The notes below the pieces were generated by a model. The model searched no databases and was not told the origin of the DNA. It saw only the letters and a list, made by a program, of their open reading frames with translations. Both the position numbers and the translations under genes were made by a program. 64,000 bases of DNA from Streptomyces sp. NBC_01451 (GTDB lineage: Bacteria; Actinomycetota; Actinomycetes; Streptomycetales; Streptomycetaceae): the NCBI RefSeq assembly GCF_036227485.1, contig NZ_CP109479.1:1984001-2048000 (forward strand), written 5' to 3'. Shown here one piece after another: positions 23,878-32,252 of this stretch; the stretch's first letter is position 1, and the number at the start of each line of letters is the position of its first letter.

Positions 23878-24933
23878 GTGACACGACAGACAGGACGGGG
23901 TGCGACCTCGTCGACACCGCGCAGTGTCGACGTGGCACGCCTCGCGGGGGTCTCGCAGAAGACCGTGTCCAGGGTCTTCAACAGCGAGCCGTACGTCTCC
24001 GAGGACGTACGCCGCCGCGTTCTCCAGGCCGCCGAGGACCTCGGCTACCGGATGAACAACGCCGCCCGCGCACTCGCCTCCGGGCGGACGAGATCCATCG
24101 GCGTGGTGACGCTGGGCACCGCCCTGTACGGGCCCGCGTCGCTGCTCATGGGCATCGAGCGCGCAGTCCGGGACACCGGATACGCCCTGCGGGTCGTCAA
24201 CACGATGGAGGGCGACCCCTCGGGCGTCGCCGGCGCCGTCGGCTCGCTCCTCGAACAAGGGGTGGACGGCATCGTCGTCTCCGAGCCGATCGACGAAGGC
24301 CAGGGCGGGGGTGCGGGCCTGGCGGAACTGTCCGTCGACGTGCCGGTCCTGGTCATCGGCGCGCCGTCCCCCTTCGCCACCTCCCGCCCGGTCACCTCGG
24401 GCGGCGGTGCGGACCTGCTGACCCGGGCCGCCACCCAACACCTGCTGGATCTCGGCCATGTGACGGTCCATCACCTCTCCGGGCCGCCACGCTGGTTCGC
24501 GGCCAGGGACCGGCTCACCGCCTGGCGGGCCGCCCTCGCCGCCCATGGCGCGCCCGAGCCGCCCGTCGTCGTGGGCGACTGGTCGGCCGCCTCCGGATAC
24601 GCGGCGGGCCGTCAACTGGCCGCCGACCCCTCGGTGACCGCCGTGTTCGCCGCCAACGACGACATGGCCATCGGGCTCATCCGGGCCCTGACGGAGGCCG
24701 GCCGGCGCGTGCCGGACGACGTCAGTGTGGTCGGCTTCGACGACATCCCGGTCGCCGCGTACATCACCCCGCCGCTCACCACAGTGCGGCAGCCGTTCGA
24801 CGCGGTGGCGCAGGAAGGCCTCAAACGGCTCCTGCACGCCATCGAGAACCCGGACGCGGAGCCCCTGCCGCCGAGCGACCCACCGGTCGACCTCGTCGTA
24901 CGGTCCTCCACCGCACCCCCGCCCCACCGGTAG
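23878..24933 (+). CDS. LacI-family transcriptional regulator of the galactoside operon
   Basis: 351 aa from GTG 23878. The N-terminal helix-turn-helix is VDVARLAGVSQKTVSRVFNS (about residues 17-36), followed by the hinge YRMNNAARALASGRT and a periplasmic-binding-protein-like effector domain ending VVGFDDIPVAAYITPPLTTVRQP, the LacI signature. It is on the same strand and 95 bases upstream of a sugar-binding lipoprotein, two permeases and a GH42 beta-galactosidase, so it most likely represses that set in the absence of a galactoside or galactose-containing inducer. The double palindrome at 23762-23789 is a candidate operator. Confidence 0.93.
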   Translation: MTRQTGRGATSSTPRSVDVARLAGVSQKTVSRVFNSEPYVSEDVRRRVLQAAEDLGYRMNNAARALASGRTRSIGVVTLGTALYGPASLLMGIERAVRDTGYALRVVNTMEGDPSGVAGAVGSLLEQGVDGIVVSEPIDEGQGGGAGLAELSVDVPVLVIGAPSPFATSRPVTSGGGADLLTRAATQHLLDLGHVTVHHLSGPPRWFAARDRLTAWRAALAAHGAPEPPVVVGDWSAASGYAAGRQLAADPSVTAVFAANDDMAIGLIRALTEAGRRVPDDVSVVGFDDIPVAAYITPPLTTVRQPFDAVAQEGLKRLLHAIENPDAEPLPPSDPPVDLVVRSSTAPPPHR

Positions 24934-25028
24934 CCGCACCGATCAGAGGCCGGTCAGCCCCACCTGCGGCCCCCTCCCCCGTATCGCCTCCTTCTCTCCA
25001 CTCCCTTTCGCCCCGGCCGGAGTTCACC

Positions 25029-26417
25029 ATGCCCAGAAACAACGTCTCCTCCTCTGCCATCAGCCGTCGCCTCCTCCTCACCGCGGCCGGCGCCGCCTCG
25101 CTCGGGGCGGCTCTCACCGCCTGCGGCGGGGGCGGGTCCGACAGCGGCTCGTCCTCGTCGAAGCCGGTCAGCCAGGCCGACATCGACAAGGCGATGAAGA
25201 CCCCGACCGAGCTGACCTTCTGGACGTGGGTCCCGGAGATCGCCCAGGAGATCGCCCTCTTCGAGAAGAAGTACCCGGCGATCAAGGTCAAGGCCGTCAA
25301 CGCCGGTCAGGGCACCCCGCAGTACACCAAGCTGCGCACCGCCCTCAAGGCCGGCAGTGGCGCCCCCGACATGGTGCAGATCGAGTTCCAGGCCATCCCG
25401 ACCTTCACGATCACCGACAGCCTGCTGGACCTGCGGCCGTACGGCGCCTCCGCCCTCAAGTCCCAGTTCGTCGACTGGACGTGGAGCCAGGTCAGCGGCA
25501 GCGACGGCGAGGTGTGGGCGGTCCCGCAGGACACCGGCCCGATGGGCATGCTGTACCGGCAGGACATCTTCGACAAGCACGGCATCGAAGTGCCCAAGAC
25601 CTGGGACGAGTTCGCCGAGGCCGCGCGCAAACTGCACAAGGCCGACCCGGAGGTCTATCTGACCAACCTCGCCGCGAACCAGGTGGCCGCCTGGCACGGG
25701 CTGCTGTGGCAGGCGGGCGCCAAGCCCTACGTCACCTCCGGCAAGAGCGACATCGCCATCAGCGTCGACGACGCGGTCTCCAAGAAGCTCGGCGCGTTCT
25801 GGGGCGGGCTCGCGCAGGAGGGTGTCATCGGCGTCGAGCCGGACTTCACGGACTCCTGGTACGCGGCGCTCAACAAGGGCAAGTACGCCACCTGGCTCGT
25901 CGGCGCCTGGGGCCCGGCCTTCCTCTCCGGCTCGGCCAAGGACACCGCGGGCAAGTGGCGGGCGGCGCCGATGCCGCAGTGGGACGCCGCCAAGCCGAGT
26001 GCGGGCAACTGGGGCGGCTCGACGACCGCCGTGATCCGGTCCACCAAGAATCCCATCGCCGCCGCCGAGTTCGCCAAGTTCCTCAACAGCGACCCGGAGA
26101 GCGCGAAGATGTTCGCGACGAAGCAGTTCTTCTTCCCGGCCACCAAGGCGCTGCTCGCGGACGCGAGTTTCAGCGGCGCCACCCCCGCCTTCTACGGCGG
26201 CCAGAAGGTCAACCAGGTCTTCGCCGACGTCAGCGCCCAGGTCGATCCCGCCTTCCAGTGGCCGCCGTTCCTCGACCAGGTGGCCACCGACTGGACGGAG
26301 ACCGTCGGCCGCTCGCTGGCCCGCAAGACCGACACGGTCACCGCGCTCGGGGGCTGGCAGACGCGGATCACCACGTTCGCCAAGAGCCAGGGCTTCACCG
26401 TGAAGGCGGCTCCCTGA
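25029..26417 (+). CDS. Sugar ABC transporter extracellular solute-binding lipoprotein (family 1)
   Basis: 462 aa from ATG 25029 with GGAG seven bases upstream. The N-terminus carries twin-arginine-like SRRLLLT and a lipobox LTAC, then a Gly/Ser linker. The body matches family 1 solute-binding proteins: LTFWTWVPEIAQEIALFEKKYP, GTPQYTKLRTALKAGSGAPDMVQIEF, DTGPMGMLYRQDIFDKHG, and NWGGSTTAVIRSTKNPIAAAEF. It binds an oligosaccharide outside the cell and hands it to the two permeases encoded next. The downstream GH42 enzyme suggests a beta-galactoside or galacto-oligosaccharide. Confidence 0.92.
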   Translation: MPRNNVSSSAISRRLLLTAAGAASLGAALTACGGGGSDSGSSSSKPVSQADIDKAMKTPTELTFWTWVPEIAQEIALFEKKYPAIKVKAVNAGQGTPQYTKLRTALKAGSGAPDMVQIEFQAIPTFTITDSLLDLRPYGASALKSQFVDWTWSQVSGSDGEVWAVPQDTGPMGMLYRQDIFDKHGIEVPKTWDEFAEAARKLHKADPEVYLTNLAANQVAAWHGLLWQAGAKPYVTSGKSDIAISVDDAVSKKLGAFWGGLAQEGVIGVEPDFTDSWYAALNKGKYATWLVGAWGPAFLSGSAKDTAGKWRAAPMPQWDAAKPSAGNWGGSTTAVIRSTKNPIAAAEFAKFLNSDPESAKMFATKQFFFPATKALLADASFSGATPAFYGGQKVNQVFADVSAQVDPAFQWPPFLDQVATDWTETVGRSLARKTDTVTALGGWQTRITTFAKSQGFTVKAAP

Positions 26418-26418
26418 C

Positions 26419-27300
26419 ATGCCCAGGCTTCTCGCACGGCCCCGGTCGGCGGGCCCGCTGTTCATCGCCCCCTTCATGGTCCTGTTCCTCCTCCTCTTCC
26501 TCGCCCCGCTGGGCTACGCGGCCTATCTGAGCCTGTTCCAGGAGAAGTTGGTCGGCGGCACGTCGTTCGTCGGCCTGGAGAACTACCTCACCGCCGTGAA
26601 GGACCCGCAGCTCCGTGAGGGTGTCGTCCGGGTCGCGACGTTCTTCGTGATCCAGGTCCCGGTGATGCTGCTGCTCGCCCTGCTCTTCGCGCTCGCCCTG
26701 GACAGCGGCCTGTTGCGGCTGTCCCGGGTGATCCGGCTGGGCATCTTCGTGCCGTACGCCGTCCCGAGCGTGGTCGCCACCCTCATGTGGGGCTACCTCT
26801 ACGGCCCGGACTTCGGCCCGTTCGCCCAGCTCAGCGACAAACTGAGCCTGCCCGCCCCGCACTTCCTCACCGACAGCTGGATGCTCGGCAGTCTGGCGAA
26901 CATCGTGACCTGGGAGTTCGTCGGCTACAACATGATCATCCTGTACGCGGCCCTGCGGACCATTCCGCAGGACCTGTACGAGGCCGCCGCACTGGACGGA
27001 GCGGGCGCCTGGCGGATCGCCTGGTCCATCAAACTCCCGGCGCTGCGGCCCGCGTTGACGCTCACGCTGCTCTTCTCGGTGATCGGCAGCTTCCAGCTCT
27101 TCAACGAGCCCAACCTGCTGATGAAGATCGTCCCGGACGTCATCGACAGCGCGTACACCGCCAACCTCTACGCCTACACGCTCGCCTTCACCAGCCAGCA
27201 GATCAACTACGCGGCGGCCGTGTCCTTCCTCCTCGGCCTGCTCATCGTGATCATCTCGTACGCCTTCCTGCTCACCGCGAACCGCAGGAGGCCCGCGTGA
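26419..27300 (+). CDS. Sugar ABC transporter permease 1 (MalF/UgpA type)
   Basis: 293 aa, starting one base after the binding-protein stop. Six membrane segments are visible, starting with GPLFIAPFMVLFLLLFLAPLGYA. The cytoplasmic EAA loop reads EAAALDGAGAWRIAWSIKLPALRP, the contact point for the ATPase. Pairs with the next gene to form the membrane channel. No ATP-binding subunit is encoded nearby; in Streptomyces many such importers share the ATPase MsiK, which is the likely partner (inference from family knowledge). Confidence 0.93.
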   Translation: MPRLLARPRSAGPLFIAPFMVLFLLLFLAPLGYAAYLSLFQEKLVGGTSFVGLENYLTAVKDPQLREGVVRVATFFVIQVPVMLLLALLFALALDSGLLRLSRVIRLGIFVPYAVPSVVATLMWGYLYGPDFGPFAQLSDKLSLPAPHFLTDSWMLGSLANIVTWEFVGYNMIILYAALRTIPQDLYEAAALDGAGAWRIAWSIKLPALRPALTLTLLFSVIGSFQLFNEPNLLMKIVPDVIDSAYTANLYAYTLAFTSQQINYAAAVSFLLGLLIVIISYAFLLTANRRRPA

Positions 27301-28235
27301 CCACCACAACTCCCCCCGCCACCGCCGTGGTTCGTACGACGGACCAGGTATCCAAGGCGCCGAAGGAGCGGCGCGGGCGACAGGCCGGCCGTCGCAGCAC
27401 ACCCCTGACGATCGCCATGCTGGCGGCGCTCGCCTACTTCCTCCTCCCCCTCCTCTGGCTGCTGATCGCCTCCACCAAGAGCACCCGGGACCTGATCAAC
27501 AGCTTCGGCCTGTGGTTCTCCGACACCCCGCAACTGCTGACGAACATCCGCGACACCTTCACCCAGGACGACGGCGTCTTCCTGCACTGGCTGCTCAACA
27601 CCCTGCTGTACGCCGGGGTCAGCGCCGTCGGCGCCGCGGTCCTGGCCGCCGCCGCTGGGTACGGGTTCGCCAAGTTCCGGTTCCGCGGGAACGGTGCCGC
27701 CTTCAACCTCGTACTCGGCGCCGTCATGGTGCCGGCGACCGCCCTGGCCATTCCGACGTACCTGCTGTTCGCCAAGGTGGGGCTGGTGAACACGCCGTGG
27801 GCGATCATCCTGCCCTCGCTGGTGAGTCCCTTCGGGCTCTATCTCATGCGGGTGTACGCGCAGGACGCCGTGCCCGACAGCATCCTCGAAGCCGCCCGGA
27901 TGGACGGGGCCGGCGAGTTCCGGATCTTCTTCCAGATCGTGCTGCGGCTGCTGGCGCCGGGCCTGGTGACGGTGCTGCTGTTCACGCTCGTGGCGACCTG
28001 GAACAACTACTTCCTGCCGCTGATCATGCTCAACGACCCGGACCTGTACCCGATCACGGTCGGGCTCTCCTCCTGGGCCGCCCAGGCACAGAACGGCGGG
28101 GCGGGTGCCAGCAGCGACATGCTCGCGCTCGTCGTGACCGGGTCGATGATCTCGGTGGTCCCGCTCGTCGTGGCCTTCGTGCTGCTCCAGCGGTACTGGC
28201 AGAGCGGCCTGGCCACCGGCGGGGTCAAGCAGTAA
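27297..28235 (+). CDS. Sugar ABC transporter permease 2 (MalG/UgpE type)
   Basis: 312 aa from GTG 27297, overlapping the previous stop and preceded by AGGAGG. A basic cytoplasmic N-terminus (about 35 residues) is followed by six membrane segments. The EAA loop reads LEAARMDGAGEFRIFFQIVLRLLAPG. Typical second permease of a carbohydrate importer; forms a heterodimer with the upstream permease. The GH42 gene follows after 58 bases behind its own GGAGG, most likely on the same transcript. Confidence 0.93.
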   Translation: MTTTTPPATAVVRTTDQVSKAPKERRGRQAGRRSTPLTIAMLAALAYFLLPLLWLLIASTKSTRDLINSFGLWFSDTPQLLTNIRDTFTQDDGVFLHWLLNTLLYAGVSAVGAAVLAAAAGYGFAKFRFRGNGAAFNLVLGAVMVPATALAIPTYLLFAKVGLVNTPWAIILPSLVSPFGLYLMRVYAQDAVPDSILEAARMDGAGEFRIFFQIVLRLLAPGLVTVLLFTLVATWNNYFLPLIMLNDPDLYPITVGLSSWAAQAQNGGAGASSDMLALVVTGSMISVVPLVVAFVLLQRYWQSGLATGGVKQ

Positions 28236-28293
28236 CTCCCCGCCCGGCCATAGCGGTTACCCAACTCCCCTTCCCCCACTGGAGGTTGACTTC

Positions 28294-30435
28294 ATGGCGG
28301 TTCTGCCCGCCCGCGTCCTCTTCGGCGCCGCGTACTACCACGAGTACCAGCCCGCCCATGGACCCGAGTACCGTCCCGGCGAACAGCTCAAGACCGACCT
28401 CGATCTGATGGCCGACGCCCGGTTCACCGTGATCCGGGTCGGCGAGTCGGTCTGGTCGACCTGGGAGCCCGAGAACGGGAGCTTCGATCTCGACTGGCTG
28501 GAGCCGGTGCTCGACGGCACCCATGAGCGCGGTATCGCCGTGGTCCTCGGCACCCCGACGTACGCCGTGCCGCCGTGGCTGGCCCGCCAGTACCCGGAGA
28601 TCACCGGCGAGCGGGCCACCGGGCAGCGCATCGGCTGGGGTGCCCGGCAGGAGGTCGACTTCACGCACCCCGCGTTCCGGTTCCACGCCGAACGGGTGAT
28701 CCGGAAGATCGTCGCACGGTACGCCGGACACCCTGCGGTCATCGGTTTCCAGGTCGACAACGAACCCGGAAACGAACTCCTGCACAACCGGGGCGTGTTC
28801 GAGCGCTTCGTCGACCATCTCCGGGCGAAGTACGGGGACATCGAGACCCTGAACCGCGAATGGGGCCTCGTCTACTGGTCGCACCGCCTCTCCACCTGGG
28901 CCGACCTGTGGACCCCGGACGGCAACGTCCAGCCCCAATACGACGTCGCCTGGCGGGAGTTCCAGGCCCGCCAGGTCACCGAGTTCATCGGCTGGCAGGC
29001 GGACATCGTCCGCGAGTACGCGAACCCCGACCAGTTCGTCACCACCTGCATCTCGTACACCCGCCCGGCGGTGGAGGACGACGAGCTGACCGACCGGCTC
29101 GACATCGCGTCGGGCAACCCCTACTACGACATGCAGGACAGCCTCGCGCTCCCGGACCGCACGCCGGACGCGCACGCGCAGCGCTGGAAGACCACGGGCG
29201 TCTGGGCCCTCTACCAGACCGCCGACTGGATGTTCTCCTCGAAGCAGGCGCCGTTCCTGGTCACCGAGACCAACGCCTCCTCCATCGGCTTCGCGTGGGA
29301 CAACCGCCCCGCCTACGACGGCCAGTGGCGCCAGGCCGCCTGGGCGCTGGTCGGGCGCGGGGCCAGGATGATCGAGTACTGGCACTGGCACACCCTGCAC
29401 TTCGGCGCCGAGACGTACTGGGGCGGCGTCCTTCCGCACAGCGGCCGGCCCGGCCGCACCTACGCCGAACTGGCGAAGCTGGGCGCCGAGTTGGACGCGG
29501 CGGGCCCGCTGGTCGCCGATCTCGAACCGGACGCCGACATCACGATGGTCTACTCGACGCCCAGCAAGTGGCTGATGCAGAAGTATCCGCCGCTCGCGAC
29601 GGGCGACGGCGGCCCGGACGACACCGCCTACCACCGGATCTTCGACCCGTTCTACCGGGGCGCCTTCGACGCGGGCCGCCAGGTCCGGATCGTCCACGCC
29701 CGACAGCTCCACGACCCGCGCGGAGAACGGGAGGGTCTGTCCCCCGAGGAGGCGGTGCGCCGGCACCCGGTCCTGGTCGTCCCGGCGCTGTACGTCGTCG
29801 ACGACACGACCCTCGACTGGTTCGCCGCGTACGCCCACGCGGGTGGCCACCTGGTCCTCGGCCCGCGCACGGCGTACGCCGACCAAGAGGCGCGGGCCCG
29901 CAACGAGCTCGCCCCCGGGCGCCTGGTGGACGCGGCGGGCGTCAGCTACGACGAGTTCAGCAACCTGACCACAGGGATCCCGGTCCGTGCCGTGCCCGGC
30001 GGTCCGCTCCGACTTCCGGACGGGGCAACGGCGTTGCACTGGGCCGACGGTCTCACCGTCACCGACGCCGAGCCGCTGGTCACGTACGACCACCCGCACT
30101 TCGGCCGCTGGCCGGCGGTCACCACCCGCCGTCACGGCGCGGGCCGGGTGACGTACGTCGGGACGGTGCCGGGCCGCGACCTCGCCCGCGAGCTGGCCGT
30201 CTGGCTGGCCCCCACCACCCGCAGCGTCTGGGGGGACCTCCCGGCCTCGGTCACGGCGACCACCGGTACGGCCGGGGACGGGCGGCGCGTGCACATCGTC
30301 CACAACTGGAGCTGGGAGCCCGCGCGCGTCACGGCCCCGGCCGACCTGACCGACGTACTGAACGGCAGCCCGGTCCCCACGGGCACCGAACTGGACCTCG
30401 GCGCCTGGGACGTACGGGTGTTCAGCGTCGACTGA
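28294..30435 (+). CDS. GH42 beta-galactosidase
   Basis: 713 aa from ATG 28294 with GGAGG upstream. No signal peptide, so it acts in the cytoplasm on imported sugar. The catalytic TIM barrel shows the GH42 acid/base in QVDNEPGNE (Glu157) and the nucleophile in LVTETNAS (Glu325), plus the trimerisation domain (VLVVPALYVVDD...GGHLVLGPRT) and a C-terminal beta domain ending WDVRVFSVD. Length is normal for bacterial GH42 enzymes. It would hydrolyse terminal beta-galactosyl residues of the oligosaccharide taken up by the importer encoded upstream. Expression probably depends on the LacI protein at the head of the cluster. Confidence 0.93.
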   Translation: MAVLPARVLFGAAYYHEYQPAHGPEYRPGEQLKTDLDLMADARFTVIRVGESVWSTWEPENGSFDLDWLEPVLDGTHERGIAVVLGTPTYAVPPWLARQYPEITGERATGQRIGWGARQEVDFTHPAFRFHAERVIRKIVARYAGHPAVIGFQVDNEPGNELLHNRGVFERFVDHLRAKYGDIETLNREWGLVYWSHRLSTWADLWTPDGNVQPQYDVAWREFQARQVTEFIGWQADIVREYANPDQFVTTCISYTRPAVEDDELTDRLDIASGNPYYDMQDSLALPDRTPDAHAQRWKTTGVWALYQTADWMFSSKQAPFLVTETNASSIGFAWDNRPAYDGQWRQAAWALVGRGARMIEYWHWHTLHFGAETYWGGVLPHSGRPGRTYAELAKLGAELDAAGPLVADLEPDADITMVYSTPSKWLMQKYPPLATGDGGPDDTAYHRIFDPFYRGAFDAGRQVRIVHARQLHDPRGEREGLSPEEAVRRHPVLVVPALYVVDDTTLDWFAAYAHAGGHLVLGPRTAYADQEARARNELAPGRLVDAAGVSYDEFSNLTTGIPVRAVPGGPLRLPDGATALHWADGLTVTDAEPLVTYDHPHFGRWPAVTTRRHGAGRVTYVGTVPGRDLARELAVWLAPTTRSVWGDLPASVTATTGTAGDGRRVHIVHNWSWEPARVTAPADLTDVLNGSPVPTGTELDLGAWDVRVFSVD

Positions 30436-30443
30436 CGGCCGGG

Positions 30444-30483
30444 CCGGGGGCTGTTGGCGTGGCGCGATGCCAACAGCCCCCGG
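30444..30483. terminator. Bidirectional terminator between GH42 and SDR genes
   Basis: Perfect 15-base inverted repeat (arms 30444-30458 and 30469-30483) with a ten-base loop, nine bases after the GH42 stop and 13 bases from the convergent SDR stop. Confidence 0.85.
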
Positions 30484-30495
30484 CACGCGACGCGT

Positions 30496-31254
30496 TCAGA
30501 GCAGTGAGTAGCCGCCGTCGACCGTGATCGTCGTGCCGGTGACATAGGCCGAGGACTCGGAGGCCAGGAACAGATAGATGCCGGGCAGATCGTCGGGCGT
30601 GCCCCAGCGCCCCAGCGCCGTGTGCTCGACGATCCCGCTGTCCCGTTCCGAGCTGCGCCGCCAGTGCGCGCCGAGCCCGGTGTCGAACCAGCCGAGGGCC
30701 ACCGTGTTGACGGTGATCCCGCGCGGCCCGAGTTCCTGCGCCAACGCCCCCACCAGGGACTGCACGCCGCTCTTCGACGCCGAGTACGCGGCGAGACCGC
30801 CCTTGGGCCGGTCGCCCAGCACGGAACCGGTGACGATGATCCGCCCTCCGGCGCCCATCACCGCGGCGGCGGCCCGCGCCCCGAGGAACGTGCCGGTCAG
30901 GTTGACGTCGATGACCTGACGCCAGGCGTCGGGGCTGGTGTCGGTCACCGTCGCGACCCCCGGCGAGACCCCGGCGTTGCAGATCCAGGCGTCCACACCG
31001 CCGAACCGCTCGACCATGCCCTCGGCGACGGACGCGTTGAAGGCCTCGTTGCGCACATCACCGGCGCACACCAGGGGGTCGCCGTGGAGCGTCCCGGCGA
31101 CCTCCTTGAGCGCGTCCTCGGAGCGCGCCACCAGGCCCAGCCGCGCCCCCGCGGAGTCGAAGGCCTGGGCGAGAACACGCCCCAGGCCGCGCCCGGCCCC
31201 GGTGATCACCACACGTCGCCCGGCGGCCTCGGGGTTTCCGGCGGTTGTCGGCAT
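30496..31254 (-). CDS. SDR-family oxidoreductase
   Basis: 252 aa from ATG 31254 with GGAGGG upstream. Classical short-chain dehydrogenase: nucleotide-binding TGAGRGLG near residue 20, DVRNEAFN, CNAGVSPG, active-site Ser in VTGSVLGD, and catalytic YSASK. The ending YVTGTTITVDGGYSLL is typical. It reduces or oxidises an alcohol/ketone with NAD(P). It sits downstream of a TetR gene, with an operator-like palindrome (31271-31288) just before its ribosome binding site, and the neighbouring cyclase-family gene carries a related site; together they look like a small catabolic set for an unknown carbonyl or lactone compound. Confidence 0.9.
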   Translation of the reverse strand: MPTTAGNPEAAGRRVVITGAGRGLGRVLAQAFDSAGARLGLVARSEDALKEVAGTLHGDPLVCAGDVRNEAFNASVAEGMVERFGGVDAWICNAGVSPGVATVTDTSPDAWRQVIDVNLTGTFLGARAAAAVMGAGGRIIVTGSVLGDRPKGGLAAYSASKSGVQSLVGALAQELGPRGITVNTVALGWFDTGLGAHWRRSSERDSGIVEHTALGRWGTPDDLPGIYLFLASESSAYVTGTTITVDGGYSLL

Positions 31255-31270
31255 TCGGCCCTCCATCAAA

Positions 31271-31288
31271 GTATCGACCGGTCGGTAC
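31271..31288. promoter_or_regulatory. TetR operator-like palindrome A, before SDR
   Basis: GTATCGACCGGTCGGTAC is an 18-base palindrome with one mismatched pair, centred 25 bases before the SDR start. Read on the minus strand it begins GTACCGACCG, the same 10-mer found in site C and, with one change, in site B. Candidate binding site of the adjacent TetR protein. Confidence 0.6.
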
Positions 31289-31333
31289 ATTTCTGGGAGC
31301 GTAGCGCACACCCCGGAGGAACAGAACAGGAAC

Positions 31334-32053
31334 CTACGCCTCGGACCCGGCGTCGACCTCGGACTTCTCGCCTCGCAGCTCCTGGAGGACGGACCGCCCC
31401 CGCTCCAGCTCGTCCTCCTCGCGCGCCCGGTCGACGGGTTCGGCCAGGATGCCGTTGAAGAAGATGTCGCAGTAGAAGGCGGAGAGCTCCTCGACCCGCA
31501 TGTCCCGATGACCGGCAAGCCACTGGTACGTGTAGTTGTGCAGGTTCAGGAACGCGAGCGTCGCCAGCTCCAAGTCCTCCCGCGGGCGCCCCTGGAGCTG
31601 TCCCCGGCGGTGCCCGTCGGCGAGTACGTCGCGGATGCGCGACTCGAAACGGTGCCGCTTCTTACGGAACAACTCGCGGTATTCGCCCTGGAGTTGGCGG
31701 TACTCGTGCAGGAACACCCAGACGTGGTCGTGCCTGTTGACGATCTGCCAGAGCAGGGACTCCGACAGCAGTCGCAGCCGGGTCTGGAAACTCAGGTCGA
31801 GTTCGACGATCGCGGCGGCTTCTCTCAGCAGCGGATCCATGACGCGGTCGTGGATCTCGGCGAGGAGCGCGTCCTTCGAGCCGATGTAGTAGTACAGGGC
31901 GCCCCGGGCCAGTCCGGCCGCCTCCCCGATGTCCGCCACACCGGTACCGGTGTACCCGTTCTTCGAGAACAGCTCGACGGCGATGTCCACCACGCTCTCA
32001 CGCATGCGGTAGTAGCGCTCGGTCTTGCCGCGCTCCTTGCGAGTGGCCGGCAT
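31334..32053 (-). CDS. TetR/AcrR-family transcriptional regulator
   Basis: 239 aa from ATG 32053 (GAAGGA upstream); the frame extends to 32137 but without a start signal. The HTH is in the first 60 residues: IAVELFSKNGYTGTGVADIGEAAGLARGALYYYIGSKDALL, shown here as the usual TetR helix 2/3 and YYYIGSKDAL pattern. The C-terminal ligand domain is all-helical (LLWQIVNRHDHVWVFLHEYRQL). It resembles KstR2/FadR-like regulators with TetR_C_24-type domains only loosely. Its probable targets are the SDR gene, the cyclase gene and the truncated reductase gene, each preceded by a GTACCGAYCG site. Confidence 0.92.
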   Translation of the reverse strand: MPATRKERGKTERYYRMRESVVDIAVELFSKNGYTGTGVADIGEAAGLARGALYYYIGSKDALLAEIHDRVMDPLLREAAAIVELDLSFQTRLRLLSESLLWQIVNRHDHVWVFLHEYRQLQGEYRELFRKKRHRFESRIRDVLADGHRRGQLQGRPREDLELATLAFLNLHNYTYQWLAGHRDMRVEELSAFYCDIFFNGILAEPVDRAREEDELERGRSVLQELRGEKSEVDAGSEA

Positions 32054-32137
32054 CTCACCAAATCCTTCGCAACCCGGTACATCGTCACGGGAGCCACAAC
32101 TGGCGTCCCGGAATTGCCTGTAGCACCGCGTGACCAT

Positions 32138-32154
32138 ACACGATCAATACGTGT
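32138..32154. promoter_or_regulatory. Possible autoregulatory inverted repeat before tetR
   Basis: ACACG (32138-32142) and CGTGT (32150-32154) form an interrupted palindrome about 85-100 bases upstream of the TetR start. It differs from the GTACCGAYCG sites, so binding by the same protein is uncertain. Confidence 0.25.
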
Positions 32155-32185
32155 CCTTCGCCGGGGAGGCGGCGGCGAAGTGCCA

Positions 32186-32228
32186 GTTCGGTGCGGGTCG
32201 GGGGCAGGATTCCCGACCCGCACCGAAC
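32186..32228 (-). terminator. Terminator hairpin after the cyclase-family gene
   Basis: Perfect 17-base inverted repeat (32186-32202 and 32212-32228), nine-base loop, 24 bases past the stop of the minus-strand cyclase gene. It separates that transcript from tetR. Confidence 0.8.
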
Positions 32229-32252
32229 GGCGCTCGATGCCGACCGCGTCCG

